From Phytopythium helicoides (taxonomy: Eukaryota > Oomycota > Peronosporomycetes > Pythiales > Pythiaceae), in assembly GCA_024867545.1 (NCBI GenBank), contig JANFNE010000011.1, positions 1 through 64,000 on the forward strand: a DNA stretch of 64,000 nucleotides. Reading direction: 5' to 3'. How positions within the stretch are numbered: position 1 is the first letter of the stretch; each line of letters begins with the position of its first letter. The position numbers were made by a program, and so were the translations under genes. Positions 30,664 to 42,727 of this stretch are shown one piece after another. Below the pieces are notes generated by a model. It was not told where the DNA came from, ran no database searches, and saw only the letters and a list, made by a program, of their open reading frames with translations.

Positions 30664-32590
30664 ATGATGACGGCGCAGCAGAGCGTCGGCGACGTGAACG
30701 CGCTGCGTGCGCATGTCGCGGACGCCGCGCAGTTCGAGCCGCCGCGCCAGATCAAGGACGAGAACCGCCACGACGACGAGCAGGACGACGCGCAGCAGGC
30801 GGGAGAGGGGTCGAACGATGAAGACAAGAAGGAGGACGCGGCCGCCGCGGCCCCCACCAAGAAGTCGCGCCGCGAGCTGCCGCCGCACACGGTCGCGATT
30901 CTTAAGGGATGGATGCTCTCCCCGGAACACGTCAAGCACCCGTACCCGACCGACGAGGACAAGCAGATGCTGCTCAAGAAGACGGGCATCAACATGAAGC
31001 AGCTCACGAACTGGTTCACCAACGCGCGCAAGCGCATCTGGAAGCCCATGATGCGCCGCGAACACTCGCGACAGCTGCAGAGCGCCATCGAGCTCGATAA
31101 GTCGCGCCGCGACCTTTACCCGGGCGGACCGCTTGGACCGTACGTCTGCGGCTTCATTGGTGCTCTCTACACTATGCCAATTCCGCACATCTAACGCACG
31201 TGATATGTGATGGAATCTCAGGTACAGCGACGCCTACGGCCCTCGTGTCGTTCGCCACTCGTTTGACGCAGGCAGTCTTGGAGCCCCTCGCGACCCCCAC
31301 GCGCCGTACGACCCCTACGCGAGGCACCCTGCGCCGCCCGGCGTCCAAGCCTACCCTCCCTCAATTCTTCCCCAATCGAACATGTACCCTCCTCGCGCGA
31401 TTCGCTCCATGTCGGAGGCACCCGCGCGCTCCGAAATGGATGACTACATCAACGCAATGCAGATTCGGAAACGCCTCCATGACCGAGAAGACGCCGGAGC
31501 AGTGCACGGAGACTACGAACCGAACGAGAAGCGCATGCGCACCAGCATGTCACCTCGCGGACTGAAAATCCTTCAAGACTGGGTCAATGCCCGCGCGCAC
31601 ACAGAGTATCCTTTCCCGGATGAAGCCGAAAGAAATCATCTTTCGCGCGAGACTGGGCTGGATGTCGATCAGCTCGACGCCTGGATCAAGAGCATGCACG
31701 AGCGCGCCGTCTCGGGGACGGCGGGCCATCATGGCTACGCGCCGCCGCCGGTTGGTGTGAACCGACCCAATATCGCCCCAGCGCCCCAACGATCGATTCC
31801 TGGTCGTGACAACCCAATGTTCCCTCGAAGGTCGATTCCGGCAGCAGGGAATTCCATGTTCCCTCCGCGTCCGACCTCCACGATGCGCTCCATTCCTGGT
31901 GCTGGCAACCCCCAATTCCCGCCCCCTCCGTCAGTGCGACGCGATGGATCTGATGGAGATCGGAATGCTGGATACTATCCGAGCAGTGGCGCTGGCCAAC
32001 CACCTGCTGGCGCACCCAACGGATACCCCGCGTCATCCTCGGCATATCCTGCTGCAGCCGCCGACTCTCTTCGCGGAAGCCGATCTCTCTCGATCAGCGC
32101 AGGGCAGTATCTGCACCCGCCTCCGCCCACGCCAACCGGCCAGCCGGCACCTCCGGCCCTTCAGTCTTCTGCTGCTGCTGCTGGAGGTCTGCCGTCATTG
32201 TCGAGTCGTAACTTGCTGAGTCGCCCAGTCTCAACGCCAACGATGGGCCAACCTCGAGACAGCCGATCGCACACTCTAGATATGAGTCAGTTTGCGGATG
32301 CTCGCCGGCGGCGAATGAACTTCCAGGATATTCTAGCATCTGCGAAGGACAGCCTGCCGCCCCCACAGCCTTCGATGCATACGATGCAAAGCGCCAGCAA
32401 TGCCGAGAACGTGTACCCGAATGCTGCAGTTGGCTCGTATCCGCCTCCAGCTTATGACTCACAGCAGCAGAAGAGCGCTCGTCCTTCGACGCTTGATGCA
32501 TGTGATCGCTGCAACCGACCTAGCAGCTCGTGTGTATGCAGAGCTGACGAACGAGCATCCGATGAGTCTGGCTCAACTAGAATAGTATAA
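30664..32590 (+). CDS. TALE-class homeodomain protein with a second, degenerate homeodomain
   Basis: Two exons, 30664-31139 and 31222-32590, about 614 residues. An acidic N-terminus with a KKSRR basic patch leads into a TALE homeodomain at about residues 70-130. It has the three-residue loop context HPYPTDEDK, helix 3 as LTNWFTNARKR, and both invariant W and N. A second segment after the intron (SPRGLKILQDWVNARAHTEY...) has the same spacing, PFPDE loop and LDAWIKSMHER, but lacks the invariant Asn and the Phe of helix 3. A Pro-rich region with three or four degenerate RSIPGxxNPMFPPR-like repeats follows. The C-terminus has CDRCNRPSSSCVC, a small cysteine cluster. This is a nuclear DNA-binding regulator; targets are unknown. 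Confidence 0.85.
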
Positions 32591-32934
32591 GATCCAAGCG
32601 CGACTTGTTGCCACACCCTCAGTTGGATGAGAAATTGGTGGCGGCGAATGTTGTGGCGCGCTCAACTCGACGTAGACTGTGCGAGCCAAGTTTGCAGATG
32701 CAACTGAGCTTGAGCCCAAAGAGTGCCTACGCATGCCACATCCCGATTGGAAGCTGGATATGAAGCGCTGTCTTTTCAGATGCATTCGCTGCCGAACAGA
32801 ATGGTGGGAGCATCCACCAACACCTTGTATTGAGTACCGCAATAGGCAGGGCTACCTCCATGAACAACACGACCAAACAGACTTTGCTACTTGACTTTCT
32901 CTATTTCTTCTACTGCAGTTCTCGTACTATCAAG
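32591..32934. other. Gap between convergent homeobox and PhyH-like genes
   Basis: A 71-codon plus-strand frame (32679-32894) encodes a Cys/Trp-containing peptide (CLFRCIRCRTEWW). It has no start context or partner exon that I can find, so it is probably 3' untranslated sequence of the homeobox gene. Confidence 0.35.
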
Positions 32935-34164
32935 CTAGAAGCTTTTTTGATCGCGCAGGTCATGCAGTCCATCATAGTCAGCCCATAGGTCGGCAACTGC
33001 GCTATCAAGACGCTCGGTAAACAACTTGTGCTTGATGCGGAAGTAGACTTGGTATCGAATGTCAGGCGAAAAGTTGAGTCCACCACGATGCGCAAGGTTC
33101 GGGTGAGCAAGCACAACGTCTCCTCTTGCCATCAACAGCTGCACCGGCGTGCCCAGATCTGGAAGCGTGCCTTCACCCCACACACTATCAGCTTTGTAGC
33201 ACTCATCGTTGTAACCACTCAGTTTCCCGTCACGCGTGAGCAATTGCTGAAGCGTCCGATGGGACTCTGGGAACACGGTCAAGTTACCTGCCAGTGGCTC
33301 TGTTGCATCGGACAGCGCGATGCCGACAAGAAGTGTGAACGGGTGCAGCTTTCCTTGTCTCATGCCATCCGTGTGCCACTCAGTCCCTAGAGGCTCACGC
33401 GGATCTCCAAGTTCTGGAAACCGAAGAGCAATCTGCGCGCCGCTGGGAGGCTCCACGTTTCCAGCTCCGAGAAGCGCGTCAACGTACTTGGCCACGTCCG
33501 ACTGGAAGAAGAGTCCGCGGATCTCGTCCGAGTTGGACGTGTTACCAGCCAACTTGGCGGCCCCTTCAACGCCTCCGTCAATCATCCTCCCAGGAATGCC
33601 GAGTTCGTGGTTGATTCTCTTCCTAGCAGCATTGATGAGCCGCATCGGGACAACATCGCGGATATGTAGGAAGCCATTCTGCATGAACGCTTGTCTCTGA
33701 GAGCGTGTGAGCACCAGCGACTCACTCGTACTCGCTCCCATCCGCACCGTGTCGAGCTGCAGCACCGCCTGTGGGGAGAGCACTCGGAGCGCGAAGCGAC
33801 TGCTGTCCCCCTTAGCAGCATCCCCAACCAGCATCGGCGCATCCTCGGCCGAATCCACGCCCAGATACCACCCAGGCAGCTGCTCTCTGTTTATCTTCTT
33901 CTGGTGCGCAAGCGGTCGCAGATGCACGTAGCGAGCGTCTCCACGCATCTCGTCGGCCTCGAGCAGGAAGACCGAGAACTTGGCCGCCGCCGCCACGGCC
34001 CAGTCCACGTGCGCGTTCTGCGCCACCCGCAGGCGCTCGAACGGCCGCTCGACGCTGCAGAAGCTCAGCCCGTGACCATCGCTCTTGGCCTCGACGAGCG
34101 CGCGCAGCGTCAGCCGCGTCGGCTCGTGCGCGAGCTCCACGAGCGCTCCGGTCACCAGCTCCAT
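32935..34164 (-). CDS. Phytanoyl-CoA dioxygenase (PhyH)-like protein
   Basis: Single exon, 409 residues from the ATG at 34164; the frame is open a further 23 codons. The C-terminal two thirds is a PhyH-type Fe(II)/2-oxoglutarate oxygenase. It has the H-x-D pair in TEWHTDGM, a distal His in HPNLAHRGG, and an Arg in DIRYQVYFR for 2-oxoglutarate. FPESHR is also typical. The first 120 residues do not belong to PhyH. They read like a small helical winged-helix-type module (LRALVEAKSDGHGLSF...RYVHLRP) of uncertain identity. The substrate is unknown. The gene shares a very short (136 bp) divergent promoter with the potassium channel. Confidence 0.8.
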   Translation of the reverse strand: MELVTGALVELAHEPTRLTLRALVEAKSDGHGLSFCSVERPFERLRVAQNAHVDWAVAAAAKFSVFLLEADEMRGDARYVHLRPLAHQKKINREQLPGWYLGVDSAEDAPMLVGDAAKGDSSRFALRVLSPQAVLQLDTVRMGASTSESLVLTRSQRQAFMQNGFLHIRDVVPMRLINAARKRINHELGIPGRMIDGGVEGAAKLAGNTSNSDEIRGLFFQSDVAKYVDALLGAGNVEPPSGAQIALRFPELGDPREPLGTEWHTDGMRQGKLHPFTLLVGIALSDATEPLAGNLTVFPESHRTLQQLLTRDGKLSGYNDECYKADSVWGEGTLPDLGTPVQLLMARGDVVLAHPNLAHRGGLNFSPDIRYQVYFRIKHKLFTERLDSAVADLWADYDGLHDLRDQKSF

Positions 34165-34300
34165 GATGGTCGATTGGGGTGTCAATGGCGCTGCCTGCCG
34201 ATTTGTTTCCCCTCGGTTTAATGACGCATACATTTTTCCTTATAAATGGGTTCAAAACCCTTCCAGTGACGTTTACCCGACTCAGAGATCCACAGGAAAC
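34165..34300. promoter_or_regulatory. 136-bp bidirectional promoter (PhyH-like / K+ channel)
   Basis: The two start codons are only 136 bp apart in divergent orientation, so core promoters and leaders overlap. CTTATAAATGGG near 34240 is TATA-like on the channel side. Confidence 0.45.
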
Positions 34301-36130
34301 ATGGAGAGGCTGGAGCGCAGCAGGAGCAAGCGGCTCGACCGCGAGCGCCTGGCGCTCGAGCAGCAGGTGGAGGCCGAGTTCCAGCAGCAGCAGCAGCAGC
34401 TCTTGGATATTGGGGATGTGGCGGAGACGGAGCCGCGAGTGAGGCGCGGCAGCAGCAGCGTGTACCTCCCGGCTGGGAATGACAGCCTCAAGGTGGCCAA
34501 GCGCGTGCTGCAGACCATCTACGCGCTCTACCAGCGTTATGACCGACAGCACTTGATCGAGAACGCGTCTTTTGCTATCGCCATGGTGATGTGCGACTCG
34601 TGGTTGTTTGCTCGAGTCGACAGCACTGACAAAGAGGTCTTGTGCTGGCAGATGGGAGTTGTGCTTGTGGTGCTCGACAACGAGTACGTCGACTCGCGAA
34701 CGGGGAAGCTCGTGCTACGGACAGCCAACGCAGCGCTCACAGCGCTGCTGCTGGTGCTTATTGTCTGGCGCTTTGTCGTTGTGCGAGACATCCTCATCCA
34801 GAGGAATGCGGTCCCGCCGAATGTCGCGCTGCATCGCATGCCGCTGAGCAAACTGCTGCAGCTCGTGTGCGAGCTGGCAGTATGTGCAGTGTGCGTACCG
34901 CCAGGCCTCGGGGAGTCAACTTTTACAGTTTGGGAGTGGAGGTTTTACCTCGACTCGGATTCTGGCGCTGTTTGTGAACCACCATATGAAGCAGATTCCG
35001 GAAGCTGTTACATCGTGTACAACTATCCGTGCGTACTCGTATCATTCCCCCTTCTCCCGCTACGAGTCAGCTGATTTGCTTCGTGCACGCCAATCCGTCA
35101 ATGTTGATCTCAGTGTCGAAGTGCTTGGTCTGCTGTCGCTTCTGCGGCTGTACATGATACCTCGCGTCATCCGAAATATGTCTGAATTTACGAGGTACGT
35201 TGTTGCTGTTGCATGTTTCACATTACCAACTCTTCACAACAAGTATCGATCATATTTTTCCTTAGCTATCGCACGTCATACTTGGGAGCACTGCACCGAG
35301 TCGACACAATGAGCTCCCTTTTCGCCGTCAAGTGTTTTTTACATGCACATCCCTTCAAGTTCCTGCTAGCAGCCTTTGTAGGCACACTTTTGCTGACAGC
35401 CTACGCACTCGCCATTATTGAAGGACCAAGGAATCCAGCTGTTGCGCCTCTAGGCAATTCGTTATGGCTTGTTGCTGTCACAATGGGAACTGTTGGGTAT
35501 GGCGACGTAACTCCCGAGACCGCTGCTGGAGAGGTTTTACTTGTCATCGGTGGTATGCTTACCGGAATTTTGCTTGTCGGGGCTCTGGTACGTTTCCAAT
35601 TTAACAATTCAGCCTTATGAGGTCAACTAACCTGGGTGTTTTGATAATAGAGCGCTGCGCTATTCGGCTTTCTTGAGCTCAGTGAGCGCGACCAGCGGTT
35701 TGTACAACTTATTTTCCATCAAGAGTCAACCAGAAGGCTCCGAAATGCGTGTGCGCTCTCAATCCAGGCAGCATGGAAGTGCCATCGTGCTCGAGAACTG
35801 GTTTCAGATGATAGCAAGCGGCGCCGTGCATTGACAAGATGCAAGTGTACTCCATACTTTGCCTTGCTCTCATGATGATGTACTCATTTTATTTTTTTAT
35901 GATCAGATGATAATCTAGTTTACCATCGCACTGCTCACCAGCGAAAACTCCGATGGCGTCATATCAGCATCGACGCAAACAAGACAACCGTTAGTGAGCT
36001 ACGTGATTGCCAAGAACAACTATTGTTTACACTACGCAATGAACACGCAGCTACGATGAAGCGCCTGCTTCAAGCCGAGAGACGACTGGACGCCTTATTG
36101 TACTCTATTGATGCGCAAAAACACGCCTAG
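34301..36130 (+). CDS. SK-type calcium/calmodulin-gated potassium channel
   Basis: Five exons: 34301-34973 (or 35006), 35071-35194, 35266-35587, 35651-35846 and 35907-36130, about 512 residues. A polyglutamine run near the N-terminus is followed by six predicted membrane helices. The pore has TMGTVGYGDVTPET, the K+ selectivity filter. After S6, LELSERDQRFVQLIF...NACALSIQAAWKCHRAREL aligns with the calmodulin-binding domain of SK channels. The last exon is a coiled coil (TTVSELRDCQEQLLF...AERRLDALLYSI), as in SK. This predicts a plasma-membrane channel opened by Ca2+-calmodulin. The S4 region (LLRLYMIPRVIRN) has few charges, again SK-like. The first donor is ambiguous: GTGAAC at 34974 or GTTACA at 35007. 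Both keep phase. Confidence 0.85.
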
Positions 36131-36335
36131 CTCGTTCAAACTTAATTGCTCGACTGGTGAATGTCACTGCAAAACGTTTTAGAACGCAGCTGTGGCTATT
36201 GTATTCCCTTTCGTTGTGTTTATCCGGTGTGAATTATCTAGTCACTTGATTGGAAACTTTTTTTCTCCAAGCTCGTTCTCTTCTGTCTCACTTCAAACCC
36301 ATCAAGATGAAACCTAAAAATCGTCCTTCAGTAAT

Positions 36336-37374
36336 ATGAGCTCAACGGACGATCCTGCGACAAGCTAAAAACACAGCTCCTCGACGTCCCAGCATCATCA
36401 TGTGGATCCCAAACTTAACAAAGTAGCGCTACGACCAGTCCCACTATCGAGTCCAGGTCATACTCCATGGCCCACATCTATTGTGGTCAGCAGTGTTTGT
36501 ATGAGTCCCCCGAAAAAACTAGAATGAGTTTCTCGCTTAGAAAATGCTACTAGTAGTTGTTCTGACAAAGCTGCCACATCTGCAACATTAATACCTAGAT
36601 GGGTCTAGCATGACCAATTTGCAATCTGCTGAGCTGCTATCACAACCGCATAATTATCGACATTGTTGGAGCGCAAGAATGAAAAAAAAAAACTTGGGGT
36701 TACCATAACTGATTGCGGCGCTTACTTCTTGCCTCCGGTATCTCCTAGCGATGATAATGACAACGATGAGCAAAATCGGCACCGCAAGTCGCACTCTACT
36801 TTTTCAGCTTGTAGCTACGGTGACAAACGCAACCCGCTTCGTGCGACCAAGAGTTCTCGAGTCAAAAGATCTACCGGCGTTCCTCATCAGACTCCGATAG
36901 AGTTATAAAGCTATCTCACGTCCCTGAATGCATGGCCATATCATTAGCATAGAGATGCCAGTTCGGGAAACCCTTTGAGTACAAAGGGTTAAGAGCTATG
37001 CATTCCTCGACCAAGTTGCTGTGCTCCCTGTCGTTGTTCTTGGTGGCGTCGGTGGCCTCTCAAATCGAAGTGGATTCAGTCGGCAGGCAGTGGAGTTACC
37101 TCTGAATGTACCAGCTGGAGTCGATGCAACCGAGCTGACCGAGCGTTGCCGTAGGGATATTGGAGATGTATTTAGCAAATCTTGGTCATATGTGTATGTT
37201 ACTGATGAACCCGCTCGCTACGCAGCACATAGATTAGTACGAAAGTCGTAAGTCAAGGGGAAAAAATAGTATCCATGGCGTACGAGAAGCTCAAGAGCAG
37301 CACTTCGCTGTTGTTGAGATGGAAAGTCTGCGCTCACGGCCGAATATTGTTTTCCTGCTCCTCTGAAGTTTGGG
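36336..37374 (+). CDS. Doubtful hypothetical gene or decayed gene (Ser-rich, multi-exon)
   Basis: The 1.29-kb gap 36131-37420 contains a chain of plus-strand open segments that can be joined in phase with GT-AG introns. These are 36369-36492, 36541-36602, 36678-about 36899, and a segment from about 36995 to 37249. The first has an ATG at 36336 followed by an in-frame TAA at 36366. The first and second segments are Ser-rich, the third is hydrophilic (DDNDNDEQNRHRKSH), the fourth starts hydrophobic (VAVLPVVVLGG). The last ends at an excellent GTAAGT donor (37249), with a possible terminal exon to 37374. An overlapping frame from 36998 encodes a signal-peptide-like start (LLCSLSLFLVASVAS). I recognise no family. 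It may be a pseudogene, or a real gene with a start I cannot place. Confidence 0.22.
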
Positions 37375-37420
37375 GACATAGAAGTAAGTAGAACGCATGC
37401 AATACCTTTATTTTGTCTGC

Positions 37421-40400
37421 TCACCTGAAGCGTAAACGAGGTGCTGGGGGCTTAGGAGAACGTGTCGACGTGCAAGAAGGAGACGATGTCAAGCTACTAG
37501 ATGTCAGCGGGAATGACAAACCCATCTGAAGATCTTGAACGCCTTCATAGCCAAGATCAGGCAGCGCGACGGCTCCTGCTGAAGTAGCTGCACGGGGAAA
37601 GAAATCGGTGCTCGTGCTGCTATCTTCTTGCCCTGATAGAGACGGCCAGGTTGGTCCTGGTCGAGTGACTGATCGCCTAGCCTTATTTGATCCTGAGCAA
37701 GGCTGCATTTTTTCTGTCGGCCCTTGAAGTACGCAATCAGCCTCAGTTGGTGAGCACTCCAAAGATTTATGCCAGTGGGCTCCAGCTCGACCAACAGAGC
37801 TCTTTGACTTCTTCATACGAATTTTTCGTCCACCCAAACGGGCACGAGGGCTAGCTGAAGCCAGCAGATCAAATGGAATTGATATATGGGACGAACCTAC
37901 TTCAGCGACTACGGTACCAATGAATGGCGCAACTTGCTCTGGGACAACTAATGATGACGACTTTCGAAGCAAAATAGGCTCGCGTGGTGGCTGTGGATAT
38001 GCTTTTGGTGGAGCCTGGGGATTAACTAATGTTCGCGATGATCGTCTAGGTGTTTCTGCTGGAGGGGTGGAAGAAGCGCTACTAAGATGCAGGCAACTAG
38101 CAACCTTGCGCTTGGACTTGCTCTTTCCTAGTGATTTACTCTCCTCAAGCGATTTTGCAAACGGCTTTGCCTTGATGGCTGATGCTTTACCCGTCAGAGC
38201 CGTCTCCCGCAGAAATGGTTCAACAACTTGAGGGAAATCTATCGCAACGTCTTCTACGGAAGCGCAAAGCCGCTCACGAACAACAGCATCTGTAACCACA
38301 TTGAATAGTAGTGACTCACACAGCGACTGACCAATCATGCAGAGATCATGAGTTGTAAAATGAATTCCATTGATACCGTCACTGGCAGGTCGTGTAGCAA
38401 TGTTAGTGCCGCAAAATGACGCTTCCAACGTGAAACTCCAAGGAATATCAAGTTCGTATGCGAGAACAACTCGCGCAGTGGCCTCCTTGTCTTTGCTAAC
38501 TTTGAAGCTGCAATCTGGGAGCGATACAAACGAATGTTTGACCTTAGATAACCCTTGCGGAAACAAGCGTGCACGTGGGCTAGGTCGCTTTTTTGTATCA
38601 CATCCGTACATGAACACATTTTGTTTGCGCGAATGACCGTGCAGATCGCAATAGAATGCTACGCCACGCGTTTGCTGCTCTCGTACGATAAGCTCTTTCG
38701 TATGAAAAATTGTTGGGTGCAACTCTTTGCTTGGATTGTGCCACTGGCGATTCAGATCGCATGCAGAGAGATTGCAGCGATTATTCCCAAAGTAGACACC
38801 GTCGGGGTTGAGCATAGGAACAAGGTAGAACACAAACATACGTCTTAACGCTCGTGCAACTTCGCAGTCGCTGAGCAGAAAGTCTATCACTCCCCGCATC
38901 ATCCAGGATGCTTGAGGTTCTCCAGGATGAACACGAGAGGTAATAAAAACAGCACGACGAGCCTCGAGCTCTTGGCAATTACTGGGGCTTGAATCAAACT
39001 CAGTAATGGTGAGCAGATCGCATTTTGTACCTCCTACTGTTCTACAGAGCTCGGAACGACGAACAATTGTCCGTCCAAGTGATCGTTCAGCCCGAGTTAA
39101 CGTCATATCGCTGGTTTCCAAGTGTCGGAAACTATTCATGTGTAGTCTATGCGTGTTCAGGGTGTAAGGATAGCTATGTGCGACCAAATACGTGTCATCG
39201 GCGTGTGGAAAATCAAGGGTAAACGTGAGTGTGTAGTAGCACCCACTACTCGATCGCGACGCTGAGTTACCCACGCTATTCACTCTCACGCGAGGATATT
39301 GGTTTGCGAAATAGTAAATGTCTTGACCAGTTCGTCGCCAACCGAGACTCTTTTCTCGAGCTTCTTTAACCGAGTACATCAACGGCTGGAGTCCTCGATT
39401 AAACATGCTGTCTGGTTTGCATAAGTTGACAATGTTAAACCGGTACTGCCTCCTGTTGTTGCACGAACTAAGATACGGCTGCACATTGCTTACAGCAAAG
39501 TAAAACCATTGCATATGCCCACTTGTATGGATATCGTGCCGTAATACCAAATCGTATTCGCTCTCTCCCACACGAATTGCCATTGCGAGGTTTCCACTCT
39601 CAAACATACTATCAAAAGTTAGCGAATCGTGATGACACTCACTGAAGGCCGAAGAGGTAGATGTGACTGGATAGGGACATTCAAAGTCACAGCTCATACC
39701 TCCGAAAGGTTTCTCATTTGAGGCGGAGCTTATAGAAGTGTTCACACTCCCGTCAATCTGTTGGTTTGAGGTATGCATTCGATCTATTGTTCCAACAATG
39801 TTTTGGGCTCGTTGACTCAGAAGCTCCCGGAACGATACTGCTTGATAGACGACTCGAGAGCATTCTTCAGGGCTTGATGCATCATACTGTACTCTACGAG
39901 CTGATGCATTTGCTATAAACGCAACAGCCTCCTCTGGATTCGACAAGAAGCACGGTTCTTCATAGTCTGGGACAGCCCACACGAGATCACGTCCCAACAA
40001 GTGACTGCTGCTATTTTGTCGAGATGGGTGCCGTGGAAACCGAATACCACTAGCGGTTTCATAATATGAATCTCGAATCTGAAGGTCATCCGGTGAAATA
40101 CCAAACGGAGAGAGTGACCCCATCATGAGCGTATCTGGAATCGAATGCTTTGGAGAATCGCGCCAATGAGTGCTTTCGTCGTCACTAAGAGCATCTTCGT
40201 GTGCTTTCGCCGATACAGAATTCAATGCAGAGCGTTTACCTTCGTTTTCCACACCATTAACGACCTCAAAGAGTCCACAGCCAGCATGGTCGTTGACAAG
40301 CTCGACATCATTATCCACGCTAAGTTCCACCTGTGGTAATTCGTCGTCGTCATCTACCTCACTTTCATCACTGGCACCACTGTTGTCACTGCCAATTCCA

Positions 40401-42566
40401 TCAACGTCATCTGGACTAGTACTATCCATATTGTGTGGCCAGAGCGTGCTTGGATCAATCTCAGCACGCGCGAATTCACTCTGCCGACTTTGAGTTGTTG
40501 TATGCTCTTCATGCACATCACTTACTTCGCAAGAATACTTTACTGAAAGTTTCTGGGTCTTGTCGCTTGCCAGCTCATGTTTAATTATCGCATCCACGTA
40601 GTCCTTATAGTTTTGATCTCCTGGCCTAATTATGTCCTCACTGGGAAAATGTTTACCTTGGTCTATGATAACTGCTGAGAATTCAGGAACATAGTTTGTC
40701 TCAAGCAGTTGAACTAGTGCAAATATCAGTGCTCGCAAAGCAGAAGACTCTGTGGTAAGAGCTGACACGAAGCCTCCAGTAAATTGAGCACTATCATCCT
40801 CCCGTGCCGCTAGATAAGAAAATTTCCCTGTCATCTTTGCGTGGAACAATGAGAGAAGAGTGCTACCACCACAGCTCGAAACAACGTAATTTCCCTCTGG
40901 GGCCAGGAGAATTTCTCGAATGAAATTGCAAAGTTCAGCGGCCTAAGGTCACGAGCCTATCAGAAACTCTTATATCATCGTATAGGTCAGCATAACACTA
41001 CCTCTGTTGGCCAATTGTCGGAGAAACTTGACAAGATACCTTGCAGAAGGGCAACTGCAATCTCCACATAACCAGCGACAGCTCGTACGTCTGGATTCTA
41101 CAGGTAACTCATCATATCGTTAAGGTAACACGTTAAACATAGATTCAAAATGCAACACGTACGTTTGCCTTCCAATGCCTGGTGACAATTGCATAGACTT
41201 GCGAAACAAATTGCAAGTTGTCTCGATTACCTCGTAGGCACAGGTATAATGCAGGGAGTGTCGACTGTGAATTCTCAATATTAATCGATTCGATTCCAAC
41301 TCTGCCCACACAAGATATAACTTCAACGAAACCCTCTTCAATTATGTTTCGAGTCACTTCAGTTTGCACCAGCATGTAAAGCGACAGGATTTCTTCGATA
41401 CTCTCACTGTTGACTATTTGTGACAGCGTGTGCAGATTCTTGCTTGCGGCAACAAAGCATAGCAGCACGTCTTTTACGACGGTAGGATTGGTGATGTTCT
41501 CTTCTATTGTATCGATCAGGGCTCTACCACTACAGATCTCTTCCTTCAGAAATGGCGTCAAGTCTAGGCTACATTCTTGCGCAAACCACATCAGAGTCGA
41601 CAAAATTTCACAGACGTTGCCAACGTGCTCAGAGGAACCTCGGTTTTTCGCAAGAATGCGAAATAATACAGGTAACAATCCCTCGTTGACCATTCGACCG
41701 TGCGCATGTGTATGCTTTGTGATTTGTAGTAGAAGTCGAACAACAGGGAGTGCAGGTACAGCCAGTTGATGAATCTTCTTTAACTGCAACACCAAAGCTT
41801 GAACAAGTTCATGTGGCCAAATTGCTTGGTAAACGCCTGACAAATCTCCAAGCAGTAGATATACGCTGCATATTTCGCCGACGATATCACATCTCTGACT
41901 TGACTAGCAAAGGAATCAAAAAAGTACAGTCAAATATTCTGCTAATAAAAGCAGTAGAACTGCACGTACCGTGCTTATCAGCAGACACAAAAGAGATGTC
42001 GCAATATTCTCGATGACATCAGTCCCCATCGCAGCGCTTATAATGGTGGCGGCGGGTATCACTAGAAGCAAATGAAGTGACTTTACTGCATGAAGCAGCA
42101 TTTCATAGCTGTCTTCAGGTTGCTGTAGGAGCTTACAGAGACTGCAGGCAGCAGAATGAAAACCCACTTTCATGGATGCCGAATCGTCTCTTTGAAGCAG
42201 AGCACTCATTGCCTCAAGAGTAGTCCGGGTCGCGTAGTCGCGGTCACTTGGAGCCAAATCAAGTGTCGGTATGATTGACAACAGCCTCGCTGCGATTTCT
42301 ACCACTGCCTCTGCACATTCAAAATCAACACAACTCGAAAAATTGCTGATACTACGGATGAGTTTCAGCAATGGCAGCAAGCTGCGATCGACCATGTCAG
42401 ACAGTGGAATCGCATCACTGATATTTCTCCACTCCACAGCGAGCTTTGGGAGCACTCCCACACAACACGACAAGACGATCTCGGAGCCCGACACCTCTTG
42501 ACCATGAACACTAGTATTGCATTCTCGCACATGAGAGAGAAGCTCGGCAATCCCTGCTGAGCTCAT
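37421..42566 (-). CDS. Cytosolic carboxypeptidase, AGTPBP1/Nna1 (CCP1)-like tubulin deglutamylase
   Basis: Four exons: 42566-41970, 41903-41163, 41097-41002 and 40942-37421, about 1651 residues. The first three exons are helical ARM-like repeats (e.g. LPVVRLLLQITKHTHAHG), as in the N-terminus of CCP1. A long acidic linker follows, then the CCP N-domain (MQWFYFAVSNVQPY). The M14 catalytic domain has the zinc ligands H and E in RVHPGEPQASW, the ligand His in YCDLHGHSRKQN, and the catalytic Glu in FTLEASFCG. NPDGVYFGNNR and LNRQW are also typical. CCPs remove polyglutamate side chains from tubulin, which matters for axonemes and centrioles. The low-complexity basic C-tail is not conserved. The in-frame TTG extension upstream of 42566 is not used. 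Confidence 0.92.
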
Positions 42567-42727
42567 GGCCGCCTGCAGCTGAAGTAGCTGCAACCCAAGT
42601 TGAAGCGTCGGTCGTCATGGATTGGCTGAAATCACTCAAATACCACGCTATGATTGGCGAGATATATGTATAACCGCCCGAGGTTGAATCTCCAAGATAA
42701 CTGAAGAATCCGCGGCGAAGAGAGAAG

